From: Clostridia bacterium
GTDB lineage: Bacteria > Bacillota_A > Clostridia > Oscillospirales > CAG-272
NCBI GenBank assembly: GCA_017501175.1
Contig: JAFVXK010000003.1
Span: 1 to 54,576, forward strand
Direction: 5' to 3'
Length of the DNA: 54,576 nt
The position numbers and the translations under genes were made by a program. This document shows, piece after piece, positions 32,987 to 42,508 of the stretch. The notes under the pieces were generated by a model. It was not told where the DNA came from and made no database searches. It worked only from the letters and a program-made list of their open reading frames with translations. Numbering within the stretch: position 1 is the stretch's first letter; the number at the start of each line of letters is the position of its first letter.

Positions 32987-35900
32987 TTATTCCTCGTCGT
33001 CCGCGAAATCCTTATCGTCGGCATCAAATCCAAACTCGTCCTCGTCGAACTCGTCATCAAGCGCGTCGAACTCCTCGGAGTCGTCAGCATCGTCGTAATC
33101 CGAGAGCTCATCCTCTGCATCAGCAGCGCGCTCTACGTCCTCGATGTTGTTGTAAACGGGAGTATCGTCCTCGCCAAGACCGGAAAGGTCAATATTCTCA
33201 CCGTTATCGTCAAGCACGCGAACGTCAAGGCAGAGAGCCTGAAGCTCCTTAACCATAACCTTGAAGGACTCGGGAATACCGGGCGTGGGAATGTTCTGTC
33301 CCTTAACAATAGCCTCGTAGGTCTTTGTTCTACCGGTGATATCGTCGGACTTGACCGTGAGGATTTCCTGAAGCGTGTAGGCTGCGCCGTATGCCTCAAG
33401 AGCCCAAACCTCCATCTCTCCGAATCTCTGTCCGCCGAACTGAGCCTTACCTCCGAGAGGCTGCTGAGTTACAAGCGAGTAAGAGCCGATGGAACGTGCG
33501 TGAATCTTATCGTCTACGAGATGGTGAAGCTTGAGGTAGTACATTATACCAACGGTTACGGGGTTGTCGAAGGGGTCTCCCGTACGTCCGTCGTAAAGAG
33601 TAACCTTACCGTCGATGACCTTGAGGCTTTCCTTCTCCATAAGAGCGCGAAGCTTCTCGTCGTCATCAACTATCTCCTGATCTACTCTCTGAAGATCAGG
33701 CTTGCCGTCCTCACGGACAACCTCCTTAAAGACAGCCTTACCTCTTACGCTCTCGCCGGGGCGAATGTCACGGGTGTATCTCGCCTCGCGGAGAAGCTCG
33801 AGTATGTCGGTTTCCTTTGCTCCGTCGAATACCGGCGTCATAATCTTGATGCCGAGCTTACGGCAGGCGATACCGAGGTGCACCTCGAGGACCTGACCGA
33901 TGTTCATACGAGAGGGAACGCCGAGGGGGTTAAGAACTATGTCAAGAGGAGTACCGTCTGCAAGGAAGGGCATATCCTCGGGGGGAAGTATTCTCGATAC
34001 GACACCCTTGTTACCGTGACGGCCTGCCATCTTATCTCCGACGGAAATCTTTCTCTTCTGTGCAACGTAGACGTGAACTACCTTGTTAACACCGGGAGCA
34101 AGCTCGTCGGAATTGGTTCTGTCATAAATTTTGATGTCAACGACGACACCGTACTCGCCGTGACGCATCTTGAGCGAGGAGTCCTTAACCTCGCGCGCCT
34201 TCTCACCGAAGATTGCGCGAAGAAGTCTTTCCTCAGGGGTAAGCTCGGTTTCTCCCTTGGGAGTTACCATACCTACGAGTATATCGCCGGGTCTGACCTC
34301 GGTACCTATTCTTACGATACCGTCAGCGTCGAGGTTGCGGAGTGCGTCCTCACCGACGTTGGGAATTTCACGGGTTATCTCCTGCGCGCCAAGCTTGGTG
34401 TCGCGGGCCTCCTTCGTGAACTTCTCAATATGAATAGAGGTGTACATATCCTCGCGGACGAGCTTCTCGTTAAGAAGAACTGCGTCCTCGTAGTTGTAGC
34501 CCTCCCAGGTCATAAAGCCGATAAGCGCGTTCTTACCGAGAGAAATCTCTCCGTTAGAGGTTGCAGGACCGTCGGCGATAACCTGACCTGCCTCTACTCT
34601 GTCGCCCTCGTTTACGATGGGGCACTGGTTAACGCAGGTGGACTGGTTAGACCTCTTGAATTTAATAAGATGATAAGTATCCTTGCGTCCGGAGTCGGAG
34701 AGAACGACTATTTCAGCGCCCGAAACGCGCTCAACGACACCGCTCTCGCGTGCAAGCACGACAGCGCCAGAATCGACGGCTGCCTTGTACTCCATACCCG
34801 TAGCAACGATGGGCGAATCGGTTATCATAAGCGGCACAGCCTGCTTCTGCATGTTCGAACCCATAAGCGCACGGGTGTTGTCGTCGTTTTCAAGGAAGGG
34901 TATGCAGCCTGCGGCAACCGAAACCGCCATCTGAGGACAAGCGTCCATCAGGTCAACGTCGGTAGGCTCAACCTCAATGAACTCGGTGTTGAGTCTTGCG
35001 ATTACCTTCTTGTTTACGAAGTAACCGTTCTCGTCGAGCTGCTCGTTTGCCTGAGCTACTACGTTGTTGTCCTCTTCGTCTGCCGTGAGATAGACGACCT
35101 CGTCGGTAACTCTTCCTGTTTTCTTATCTACTATTCTGTAAGGTGCTTTGAGGAAGCCGTAATCGCTAATCTTTGCGTAGGACGCGAGGTAGGATATAAG
35201 ACCGATGTTAGGTCCTTCAGGCGTTTCGACGGGGCAGATACGTCCGTAGTGAGTATAGTGAACGTCACGAACCTCGAAGGAAGCTCTGTCACGCGAAAGA
35301 CCGCCGGGGCCGAGCGCGGAAAGACGGCGCTTGTGAGTAAGCTCTGCAAGCGGGTTGTTCTGGTCCATAAACTGCGAGAGAGGCGACGAGCCGAAGAACT
35401 CGCGGATAGCGGTTGCAACAGGTCTTGTATTGATGAGCGCCTCGGGACGAAGGTCCTCGCTGTCGTGAACCGACATACGCTCCTTGATATTCTTGTCCAT
35501 CTTGGACATACCGATTCTGAGCTGGTTCTGAAGAAGCTCTCCTACGCAGCGAAGACGTCTGTTGCCAAGATGGTCGATATCGTCGGTAGTACCTACGCCG
35601 TGCGTAAGGTTGAATAGGTAATTGATGGAGGCGAATATATCGTCCTTTGTTATATGCTTGGGAGCAAGAATATGCATCTGCTCCTTTACGCTCTTCTTTA
35701 TGAAGAACTCGCGCGACTCGCCTGCAAGTCCCTGTGCATCAGCCTCGGCAATGATAGCCTTCAGCTCCTCGTAGCGAATCTTCTCGCCTGCCTTAACTCC
35801 GCAATCGGAGAGGTCGTAGCCGAGAACGAGCTCGGGACGGACGGTGTTGTTTCCGAACACCTTGATAACCTTGCCCGACTCAAGCTTGATGTCAACCGAG

Positions 35901-36907
35901 TTAACAAGGCTGTCCTCGATAGCGTTGGCAAGCTCTCTCGTAATGGAAGCTCCCTCGTCTGCGACAATCTCGCCTGTAATCTGGTTTACGACGGGTGCGG
36001 CAAGAGTGAAGCCCTCAATTCTCGCTGCAAGCGAAACCTTCTTGTTGTATTTGTATCTTCCGACAGCCGCAAGGTCGTATCTCTTCGGGTCGAAAAACAT
36101 ATTGTTTATGAGTATCTCGGCGGTTTCAACGAGAGGGGGCTCGCCGGGACGAAGTCTTTTGTATATTTCCTTAAGCGCCTCATCTCTGCAGGAGGTGAAG
36201 TTCTCCTGAGCGAGAGTATTGCACTCGTCCTTTGCCATAGTAGCAACGAGGGCGTCCTCGTCACCGAACATACGGATAAGGTCCTCGTCGGTGTCCTGTC
36301 CTGCGGGACAGAGCGCTCTTATAAGCGTGGAGAGCGGAATCTTGCGGTTTTTGTCGATTTTAACGTAGAAAATGCCCGCAGCGTCGGTCTCGTACTCAAG
36401 CCATGCGCCTCTGTAAGGAATGACGGTAGCAGTGAAGTTATGCCTACCCTGCTTGTCAACCTCGTCACCGTAGTACATACCGGGGGAACGAACGAGCTGA
36501 GATACTATAACTCTTTCCGCGCCGTTGATGACGAATGTACCGTTATCGGTCATAAGCGGGAAGTCGCCAAGGAATATCTGAGCTGTCTTAAGCTCGCCCG
36601 TCTGCTTATTGACGAGGCGTACGCCCACCTTCATGTGAGCGTCGTATGTGACAGACCTGTCCTTGCACTCCTCTACCGAATACCTTGGCGTAGGGTCAAG
36701 CGTATAATCGGTGAATTCAATGGAAAGATTGCCCGTGTAGTCAACTATCGGCGACACGTCGCGAAGAACCTCGTCAAGTCCCTCTCTCAAGAACCACTCG
36801 TACGAGTCCTTCTGAACCTCAATAAGATTGGGCATTTCAGTCGCAGCTTCAATCTTTGAAAAGCTATGTCTGACGTTTGTGCCAAGCTTTCGGGGTTTAA
36901 GCATCAT
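32987..36907 (-). CDS. rpoB: RNA polymerase beta subunit
   Basis: The 1306-aa protein contains all RpoB blocks, including the rifampicin-binding cluster [20 protein letters not shown] and [11 protein letters not shown]. The usual sensitive-type residues are present there, and [13 protein letters not shown] and the [25 protein letters not shown]-terminal block are also found. After the conserved C-terminus comes an acidic tail of about 60 residues made mainly of Asp and Glu. The start is ATG 36907 (or the adjacent ATG) after GGAGTGA. The gene has its own strong promoter at 37107-37134 with a leader of about 190 nt. It is not preceded by the ribosomal stalk genes rplJ-rplL, unlike in most bacteria. 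Confidence 0.97.
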   Translation of the reverse strand: MMLKPRKLGTNVRHSFSKIEAATEMPNLIEVQKDSYEWFLREGLDEVLRDVSPIVDYTGNLSIEFTDYTLDPTPRYSVEECKDRSVTYDAHMKVGVRLVNKQTGELKTAQIFLGDFPLMTDNGTFVINGAERVIVSQLVRSPGMYYGDEVDKQGRHNFTATVIPYRGAWLEYETDAAGIFYVKIDKNRKIPLSTLIRALCPAGQDTDEDLIRMFGDEDALVATMAKDECNTLAQENFTSCRDEALKEIYKRLRPGEPPLVETAEILINNMFFDPKRYDLAAVGRYKYNKKVSLAARIEGFTLAAPVVNQITGEIVADEGASITRELANAIEDSLVNSVDIKLESGKVIKVFGNNTVRPELVLGYDLSDCGVKAGEKIRYEELKAIIAEADAQGLAGESREFFIKKSVKEQMHILAPKHITKDDIFASINYLFNLTHGVGTTDDIDHLGNRRLRCVGELLQNQLRIGMSKMDKNIKERMSVHDSEDLRPEALINTRPVATAIREFFGSSPLSQFMDQNNPLAELTHKRRLSALGPGGLSRDRASFEVRDVHYTHYGRICPVETPEGPNIGLISYLASYAKISDYGFLKAPYRIVDKKTGRVTDEVVYLTADEEDNNVVAQANEQLDENGYFVNKKVIARLNTEFIEVEPTDVDLMDACPQMAVSVAAGCIPFLENDDNTRALMGSNMQKQAVPLMITDSPIVATGMEYKAAVDSGAVVLARESGVVERVSGAEIVVLSDSGRKDTYHLIKFKRSNQSTCVNQCPIVNEGDRVEAGQVIADGPATSNGEISLGKNALIGFMTWEGYNYEDAVLLNEKLVREDMYTSIHIEKFTKEARDTKLGAQEITREIPNVGEDALRNLDADGIVRIGTEVRPGDILVGMVTPKGETELTPEERLLRAIFGEKAREVKDSSLKMRHGEYGVVVDIKIYDRTNSDELAPGVNKVVHVYVAQKRKISVGDKMAGRHGNKGVVSRILPPEDMPFLADGTPLDIVLNPLGVPSRMNIGQVLEVHLGIACRKLGIKIMTPVFDGAKETDILELLREARYTRDIRPGESVRGKAVFKEVVREDGKPDLQRVDQEIVDDDEKLRALMEKESLKVIDGKVTLYDGRTGDPFDNPVTVGIMYYLKLHHLVDDKIHARSIGSYSLVTQQPLGGKAQFGGQRFGEMEVWALEAYGAAYTLQEILTVKSDDITGRTKTYEAIVKGQNIPTPGIPESFKVMVKELQALCLDVRVLDDNGENIDLSGLGEDDTPVYNNIEDVERAADAEDELSDYDDADDSEEFDALDDEFDEDEFGFDADDKDFADDEE

Positions 36908-37106
36908 AATAGAATCACTCCGTTCTTCGAAAATTTACAAGCTCATATCGCATTTTCTATTTTTTGCCGAGTTTTCTCTTCTCGAAATGTCGAAAAAAGC
37001 AAATTCCACAAAAAATGCGAGAGATTTTTGTACCATATTAACAATAGCACCCTGAAAAAAGGGCAGAAATCCCCCAAAGAAAAATGCAATTATAATGCAT
37101 TTTAAT

Positions 37107-37134
37107 ATTATAGCACAAAAATTTCAAATGTCAA
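37107..37134 (-). promoter_or_regulatory. Promoter of rpoB-rpoC
   Basis: On the minus strand TTGACA (37129-37134) and TATAAT (37107-37112) are separated by 16 bp. The resulting leader to the rpoB start is about 190 nt, AT-rich, with only weak hairpins. The 338-bp gap 36908-37245 contains this promoter, the leader and the DUF554 terminator and no gene. Confidence 0.85.
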
Positions 37135-37195
37135 GGGGGTTTTGAAATATTTTTGGAATATTTTTTCAAAATGAGCGTCAAATGAAAAAAGAAAA

Positions 37196-37230
37196 AGCCC
37201 CCGAAGCGCCTTTTAACTCTTCGGGGAGCT
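37196..37230 (-). terminator. Terminator of the DUF554 gene group
   Basis: CCCCGAAG and CTTCGGGG form an 8-bp stem (37199-37226) with further flanking pairs AGC/GCT. On the minus strand it is followed by CTTTTTCTTTTTT, 16 bp after the stop codon. Confidence 0.85.
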
Positions 37231-37245
37231 GGTTTTTAAGCGAAA

Positions 37246-37983
37246 TTACAGTATTAAATCGAAAAGCGGAGCAAGTAAAAACGGCAGGAATATCGCGGGT
37301 ATCATATTTGCGGTTTTCACCTTGGTTGCGCCGAGAAGATTTGTGCCTATCAGCATTATAACAACCGAGCCTGTTATCGAAACGTATGAAAGCGTTGCCG
37401 CGGGGATTGCGGAAAACAGGAAGTATCCTCCAACCGCTATAAGTCCCTGATAGATGAGAAGCGCAAACGCGGAAAAGGCGCAGCCTATACCGAAGCTTGT
37501 CGCCATTATAAAGCAGGAAAAGCCGTCTATGACCGCCTTCGCAATCAAAACGTCGGGTGAGCCCATAGCGTCGGCAATAGATCCGTTAACCGCCATAGCA
37601 CCCACGCAAAAAAGCAGTGTGCAGGATACAAATCCCTTCGAGAAGCCCCCACCCGTGCTGAGTTTTCCGAGCTTTTTCTCAAGAAACAGACCTAATTTTT
37701 CGACCCATTTGTCAATATCGATAAGTGTGCCGAGAAGCGTTCCTATACCCATCGAAATAATCACGATAAGTGTCTTTAGAAGTCCTGCCGAGAGGAATGA
37801 ATCAGCGGCCACCTCGGGCGCTTTTTCCATAAATCCGTCAATGCCTATCAGCACCACGCACGCGCCCATAGCGCACATTATTGCATTGCTCACCTTTTCG
37901 GGAACACCCTTTTTCACAAGCGTGCCAAGCACCCCCGCAATCAAAACTATTATGAAATTTACGATAGTACCTAAAAACGGCAT
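37246..37983 (-). CDS. DUF554 family membrane protein
   Basis: The start is set at ATG 37983, giving 245 aa, because GGAGG lies 4 nt upstream; an upstream in-frame ATG is within the preceding gene and lacks a site. The protein has about seven hydrophobic helices and begins MPFLGTIVNFIIVLIAGVLGTLVKKGVP, with GIGTLLGTLIDIDKW and GSIADAMGSPDVLIAKAVIDG blocks typical of DUF554 (YdfK-like). These proteins are predicted transporters of unknown substrate. It is the last gene of the trmB-radC group. Confidence 0.85.
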   Translation of the reverse strand: MPFLGTIVNFIIVLIAGVLGTLVKKGVPEKVSNAIMCAMGACVVLIGIDGFMEKAPEVAADSFLSAGLLKTLIVIISMGIGTLLGTLIDIDKWVEKLGLFLEKKLGKLSTGGGFSKGFVSCTLLFCVGAMAVNGSIADAMGSPDVLIAKAVIDGFSCFIMATSFGIGCAFSAFALLIYQGLIAVGGYFLFSAIPAATLSYVSITGSVVIMLIGTNLLGATKVKTANMIPAIFLPFLLAPLFDLIL

Positions 37984-38018
37984 AAAGCCTCCGTTCCACC
38001 GCGCAGGGCGGTTAGTTT

Positions 38019-38594
38019 TTATATCATTGCAACCCGCGAGCCCGCAACGACGTAGTGCGCCGAGAGCTCTATTCCCGCACATTCAAGAGTGCTTTTTACA
38101 GACGAGGTGAATATCATATCCTCCTCCGACGGCGTTTCTATTCCGCGCGGGTGGTTATGGGCAATTATAACGCTCTTGGCACGGTTTTTCACCGCACGCT
38201 CGAGCAGCTGTCTTGGCAATATACTGGTGGCGTTTATCGTGCCCTCGCTCATAGGGTCGCAGGATACGACAGCTCCGTTTTTATCCATCGAGATAAGGAA
38301 AAGCGTTTCAACCGAGCGACCTCTGAAAAGGGCTACGAGAAGCTCGATTATCTCCTCGGACAAATGACGGACGCCAAAGGTGAATTTGTCGTACGCACGA
38401 CGGGCAATAAGTGCCGCCGTGAGCTTTATCAGGACTGCGGCGCGTTCTCCGACCTGCTCGGTTAAAGCCTCTGCATCTGCCGCGAGAACTCCGTCAAGAG
38501 TGTGGTAGCGCTCAAATAAAGCGCTCGCCGTTTCATCTGCGTCCTTAAAGCCCGCAGAGAAAAGAAGGTTTGAGAGAACGTTAAGCGTTATCAC
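38019..38594 (-). CDS. RadC-like JAB/MPN-domain protein, short form
   Basis: The 191-aa protein has a short helix-hairpin-helix-like N-terminus (about 1-60) and a JAB/MPN metalloprotease-like domain. The zinc motif is HNHPRGIETPSEED (HxH...S..D), preceded by VIIA as in RadC. The family is called DNA repair protein RadC, but its reaction is not established. This copy overlaps the preceding RadC-like gene by 14 nt and is shorter at its N-terminus (typical RadC is about 225 aa). The adjacent pair suggests a tandem duplication with divergence. Confidence 0.85.
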   Translation of the reverse strand: MITLNVLSNLLFSAGFKDADETASALFERYHTLDGVLAADAEALTEQVGERAAVLIKLTAALIARRAYDKFTFGVRHLSEEIIELLVALFRGRSVETLFLISMDKNGAVVSCDPMSEGTINATSILPRQLLERAVKNRAKSVIIAHNHPRGIETPSEEDMIFTSSVKSTLECAGIELSAHYVVAGSRVAMI

Positions 38595-39378
38595 TTTGCA
38601 AATTCTCCCCTTTCCCCGACTTTTGCGAAAATTCTCGGCTTCTTCTGAAGGTGTCGATTTCGCTGTCGGTATAAACGAAGCTCACCGGCGAGCTCATTGT
38701 TCCTACGTAGTCTTTTCCGACGGTTACGTAGCTTTCCAGAAGTATAATTCCCGCCGCCTTGAAGGCTCTTTCGAGCAGCTTGTTTGTTTCAAGGTCTGCC
38801 GCCGATGCCGCAAGCGGTCCGTACGGGTGATTGTGCGCGGTTATGGCAACCGACGCGCCGCCGATAATTGCCGCGTTTATAAAATCCTTCGGCTTCACCG
38901 CTACCGAGCCGTACTCGGCATTCTCATAGAGAGTTATAAGGTCGAGCTTTCTCATTCCGTTATCCAAAAGCAGAATAACTATTCGCTTGTCGGTAGTGTC
39001 GGCAAGCTCTCCTGCGAGATACTCTCCTGTGACGTCGTAATTGTTAAAGACGTTGTCGGTTTCGGTTCTCTCGATGAAAACGGCATCGCCGACGCTGTCA
39101 ACCGAGGCTATAAGCTCCGCCGTGCGCTCTCCTATGCCGTTAATCTCAACCAGCCTTTCAGTACTTGCCGAAAGAACTCCGTCAAGGTCGGAAAGCTCCA
39201 TAAGAAGACGCTTGGATACGGGATTTGTGTCCTTGTACGGAATTGAATAATAGAGGAGCATCTCAAGAAGCTCGTACGTATCAAAGATGTCAGGCCCGTG
39301 CTTCAGCAGCTTTTTGCGCATACGCGCCCTGTGTCCGTCGTGCATCTTATCGTCGGGAATTAAGGGTTTATCGTTCAT
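38581..39378 (-). CDS. RadC-family JAB/MPN-domain protein
   Basis: The 265-aa protein starts with HDGHRARMRKKLLKHGPDIF and continues into a helix-hairpin-helix segment (TERLVEINGIGERTAELIAS, about 93-112). It ends with a JAB/MPN domain with HNHPYGPLAASAADL holding the metal ligands. It matches the RadC family. It lies 28 bp after trmB and overlaps the shorter RadC-like gene, so both are made together. RadC proteins have an unsettled cellular role; a metal-dependent hydrolase is plausible. Confidence 0.85.
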   Translation of the reverse strand: MNDKPLIPDDKMHDGHRARMRKKLLKHGPDIFDTYELLEMLLYYSIPYKDTNPVSKRLLMELSDLDGVLSASTERLVEINGIGERTAELIASVDSVGDAVFIERTETDNVFNNYDVTGEYLAGELADTTDKRIVILLLDNGMRKLDLITLYENAEYGSVAVKPKDFINAAIIGGASVAITAHNHPYGPLAASAADLETNKLLERAFKAAGIILLESYVTVGKDYVGTMSSPVSFVYTDSEIDTFRRSREFSQKSGKGENLQSDNA

Positions 39379-39406
39379 CTTGTCATTTCCTTATCGACAG
39401 GACTTA

Positions 39407-40138
39407 TCAGTCGGCTTCGTCTGCGCTGCGGCGGTAATCCCGTCTGTCAGGCTTAAGGTCGTCGGGTATTGGAAGCGAGAAGCCACAGGGCTTTATGACC
39501 TCGAGCATATTGATTTTAACGCCCTGCGAGGAAAAGGCGGTTTCATACTCGGTCATAATATTGCCCTCTGCATACTCCGAGGAGTGAAGGTCGCGCGTCA
39601 GCTTGACGGTGGGAAGTCCAACCGCCGAAAGCTCCTCAAGCGAAAAGTCGAAAAGACCGTCGTTGTCGGTCTTAAAACGCAACACGCCCCCCGCCTTAAG
39701 CAAATTCATATATACCGCGAGATAGCGTCTGTGTGTAAGTCTGCGCTTTGCGTAGCCCTTCTTTGACCAGGGGTCAGAGAAGTTAAGAAATATCGCGTCA
39801 ACGCTCTCTGGCGCAAAGATTTTCGTGAGATTGTCAGCGGTATCCACGATAAACTTGAGGTTATCCGGCGCACCGCCTTCCATATTTTTAGCTCCCTCTG
39901 CGGCGAGAACGACACAGTCCGAAACACGCTCCATAGCGAAATAGCACGCCTCGCTGTGACGCTTTGCCATTTTCGAGGCAAATCCGCCCTTTCCGGCACC
40001 AATTTCAAGAAAGACGGGCGCACCGCCCCTTCCAAAAAGCGCGGATGGGTCGCTCATCGGCAGCTCGGGCAGCTCTGCAATAAATTCAGAGCAGGCAGAA
40101 AGCCTTTCTCTACCGTGCTTCTTTTTTCTCATTCTCAT
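39407..40138 (-). CDS. trmB: tRNA (guanine-N7-)-methyltransferase
   Basis: The 243-aa SAM-dependent enzyme makes m7G46 in tRNA. Diagnostic blocks are FLEIGAGKGGFASKMAKRH (SAM binding, about 43-61), FLNFSDPWSKKGYAKRRL (about 116-133, the signature PWxKxxHxKRR in a variant form with Gly-Tyr), FKTDNDGLFDFSLEEL and the EYETAFSSQG end that positions tRNA. It sits 25 bp after prfC. Length is normal. The C-terminal 15 residues after KPCGFSLPIP are extra. Confidence 0.92.
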   Translation of the reverse strand: MRMRKKKHGRERLSACSEFIAELPELPMSDPSALFGRGGAPVFLEIGAGKGGFASKMAKRHSEACYFAMERVSDCVVLAAEGAKNMEGGAPDNLKFIVDTADNLTKIFAPESVDAIFLNFSDPWSKKGYAKRRLTHRRYLAVYMNLLKAGGVLRFKTDNDGLFDFSLEELSAVGLPTVKLTRDLHSSEYAEGNIMTEYETAFSSQGVKINMLEVIKPCGFSLPIPDDLKPDRRDYRRSADEAD

Positions 40139-40163
40139 AGCTTTACCCCCCTACCGTGTTGAA

Positions 40164-41765
40164 TTATTGGTCGTCGTTACTGCTGAATTCAGCGAGCTCG
40201 AGCTCGGGGTTATCCTCAAGCACCCAGCGTATCGCCCACTCGCTCGTGAAGATTAAAAGATTGTTGCCTCGGTGGTCCTGAACCCACTTCGTATCATGCG
40301 AGAGCTTCAGCGTTTTCGGGTCAAGCCCCTCGTTCTTTATCCAGCGTATCTGCTGATACGCCATGGGCGTTCTGCGAAGGTCGCAGCCGTACTCGTTTTT
40401 AAGCCTGTACTCAAGCACCTCAAACTGAAGCACGCCGACAACGCCGACGATAACTCTCTCAAGTCCCGAGTTTGGCTCGAAGAATATCTGTATCGCACCC
40501 TCTTGGGCAATCTGGTTCATACCCTTTGCGAACTGCTTACGCTTCATTGAATCGACCTGCTCAACCATAGCGAAATGCTCCGGCGCAAAGGTGGGTATGC
40601 CCGCAAAGCGAAGCTTTTTACCCTTCTCGCATATCGTGTCGCCTATCGAGAAAATTCCGGGGTCGAAAACGCCGATAATATCTCCGGCATAAGCCTCGTC
40701 TATAACCTCTCGCTCAGCCGCCATCATCTGCTGGGGCTGGGAAAGTCTGAAGGACTTGTCGCCCTGAACGTGATAGTAATCCTTACCGCGCTCAAATTTA
40801 CCCGAGCATATGCGCATAAAGGCAATTCTGTCGCGGTGCGCCTTGTTCATATTAGCCTGAATTTTGAAAACGAATGCCGAGAAATTCTCATCAAACGGGT
40901 CAACCGTAACGCCCTCTGCAATTCTCGGAAGCGGAGAGGTCGTCATCTCAAGGAAGTGCTCGAGAAACGGCTCAATACCGAAGTTATTAAGCGCCGAGCC
41001 AAAGAAGACGGGCGAGAGCTTGCCGTGCCTTACAGCCTCAAGGTCAAAGTCAAAGGACGCGCCGTCAAGAAGCTCTACCTGCTCGCAAAGCTCCTCTCGC
41101 TGACGCTCTCCGATAAGCTCGTCGAGCTTTTCGGTTTCGGTTATATCGCAATTCACGCCGTGTATTCTGTCGCGGCCTCTGTGCGAGTCGTCGAAGAAGA
41201 GAATCGATTTCTTCGCCCTGTCATAAACGCCCTTGAAGCTCTGTCCGCAGCCGATGGGCCAGTTCATAGGATAAGTTCCTATTCCGAACTCGCGCTCAAG
41301 CTCGTCAAGAAGGTCAAAGGGGTCGCGCGCCTCGCGGTCGAGCTTGTTTATGAAGGTGAAAATTGGAATGTCGCGCATAGCGCAGACCTTAAAGAGCTTT
41401 CTCGTCTGCGGCTCGATACCCTTTGCCGCGTCGATGACCATCACCGCCGAGTCTGCCGCCATAAGCGTGCGGTAGGTGTCCTCGGAGAAGTCCTGGTGTC
41501 CCGGAGTGTCAAGAATATTGATGCAGTACCCGTTGTATTCGAACTGCAAAACCGACGAGGTTATGGAAATTCCCCTCTGCTTTTCGAGGTCCATCCAGTC
41601 GGAAACGGCGTGCTTATCCGATTGCTTGCCCTTTACCGAGCCTGCCGACTGTATCGCACCGCCGTAGAGGAGAAACTTCTCTGTCAAGGTGGTCTTACCT
41701 GCATCGGGGTGGGATATTATTGCAAAGGTGCGTCGTCTTTTTATTTCGTTTACCATATCAGCCAT
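40164..41765 (-). CDS. prfC: Peptide chain release factor 3
   Basis: The start is ATG 41765 (533 aa), since AGGAG ends 8 nt upstream; a GTG three codons earlier would overlap that site. This translational GTPase recycles RF1/RF2. G-domain motifs are SHPDAGKTTLTE (G1), DTPGHQDF (G3), INKLDR (G4). The RF3-specific segment EFGIGTYPMNWPIGCGQSF and C-terminal blocks LQFEVLEYRLKNEYG are also present. It has its own promoter inside the end of greA. Confidence 0.95.
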   Translation of the reverse strand: MADMVNEIKRRRTFAIISHPDAGKTTLTEKFLLYGGAIQSAGSVKGKQSDKHAVSDWMDLEKQRGISITSSVLQFEYNGYCINILDTPGHQDFSEDTYRTLMAADSAVMVIDAAKGIEPQTRKLFKVCAMRDIPIFTFINKLDREARDPFDLLDELEREFGIGTYPMNWPIGCGQSFKGVYDRAKKSILFFDDSHRGRDRIHGVNCDITETEKLDELIGERQREELCEQVELLDGASFDFDLEAVRHGKLSPVFFGSALNNFGIEPFLEHFLEMTTSPLPRIAEGVTVDPFDENFSAFVFKIQANMNKAHRDRIAFMRICSGKFERGKDYYHVQGDKSFRLSQPQQMMAAEREVIDEAYAGDIIGVFDPGIFSIGDTICEKGKKLRFAGIPTFAPEHFAMVEQVDSMKRKQFAKGMNQIAQEGAIQIFFEPNSGLERVIVGVVGVLQFEVLEYRLKNEYGCDLRRTPMAYQQIRWIKNEGLDPKTLKLSHDTKWVQDHRGNNLLIFTSEWAIRWVLEDNPELELAEFSSNDDQ

Positions 41766-41806
41766 CGAAAGCACTCCTAAATAATAATCTCAAAAATACG
41801 GCAAAT

Positions 41807-41835
41807 ATTTTAGCATATTTTACGGGTTTTGTCAA
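41807..41835 (-). promoter_or_regulatory. Promoter of prfC and downstream genes
   Basis: On the minus strand TTGACA (41830-41835) and TAAAAT (41807-41812) are 17 bp apart; the -35 box overlaps the last codons of greA. Confidence 0.8.
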
Positions 41836-42335
41836 TACCCACTTATCGGCAAGTCCTCGTTATCCTCGCCCTTTTGTATCCTGCGGATTTCTACGTAATA
41901 GCTCACGGCATCGCTGACCTTGACGAGCACTCTGTCGCCGACCCTATGCCCCATTATCGCCTGACCGAGCGGTGACTCCTTGCTGACGAAGCCGAGAAGA
42001 GCGTTTTGGCGAAGCGTTGTGACTATCTGTATCTCCTTTTCCGACTGCATTTTCTCATTATAAATGAGAACTCGGTCGAAAAGTCCTATCTCGTCGTCTG
42101 CCTTTTTTATCTCTATCACCTTTGCCGTGCGAATCATATTCTCGAGGTAGCGGACGCGCGACTCATTCTTTCGCTTCAGGCGCTTCGCCTCCTTATACTC
42201 GGCGTTTTCGGAGAGGTCGCCAAACTCGCGCGTTCTCTTCAATTCCGCACCGAGCTCCACCGCGAGAACGTTCTTGCGGTAGGCTATTTCCTCCTCCATC
42301 TTCCGTATATCGACCTCTGTAAGCTCGTCGTACAT
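41832..42335 (-). CDS. greA: GreA-type transcription elongation factor
   Basis: The 167-aa protein has an N-terminal antiparallel coiled coil (about 5-78). The acidic tip that reaches the polymerase active site is in REFGDLSENAEYKEAK (D and E of the DLSENAEY motif). A C-terminal FKBP-like domain (about 85-160) includes SPLGQAIMGHRVGDRVLV. It rescues stalled RNA polymerase by stimulating transcript cleavage. It starts at ATG 42335 behind AGGAGC. Together with rpoBC this window holds three transcription-machinery genes. Confidence 0.93.
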   Translation of the reverse strand: MYDELTEVDIRKMEEEIAYRKNVLAVELGAELKRTREFGDLSENAEYKEAKRLKRKNESRVRYLENMIRTAKVIEIKKADDEIGLFDRVLIYNEKMQSEKEIQIVTTLRQNALLGFVSKESPLGQAIMGHRVGDRVLVKVSDAVSYYVEIRRIQKGEDNEDLPISGY

Positions 42336-42393
42336 AAAAAGCTCCTTTTAGTACCGCCCCGTGTCAAGTTTCAGGGCTATTTTACAAAAATTA

Positions 42394-42415
42394 CTGCCGC
42401 GCTTTCACACGGCAG
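42394..42415 (-). terminator. Terminator of the PAP2-family gene
   Basis: CTGCCG and CGGCAG form a 6-bp stem (42394-42415). On the minus strand TAATTTTTG follows. It separates the PAP2-family gene from greA. Confidence 0.6.
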
Positions 42416-42508
42416 AAATCTATATGTCGGTTAGTGAATTAACAGTTTTCCGCGGGGCGTCCGTTTCCATCTTCGCCTAATAAAATCCGCGCTGAATTTA
42501 ACACGGGG

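Noticed and set aside
33500..35617. Long open frame (about 700 codons) on the plus strand opposite rpoB
   Set aside because: It lies antisense to the well-conserved rpoB, has no ribosome site and its translation resembles no protein. It reflects the codon pattern of rpoB.
37984..38082. N-terminal extension of the DUF554 gene by 33 codons
   Set aside because: GGAGG four bases before ATG 37983 fixes the shorter start, and the extension overlaps the end of the RadC-like gene.
42357..42507. Inverted repeat CCCCGTGT / ACACGGGG bracketing about 150 bp between greA and the PAP2-family gene
   Set aside because: The arms are short (8 bp), the gap holds a normal terminator, and no gene or element boundary coincides with them. 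Probably chance.
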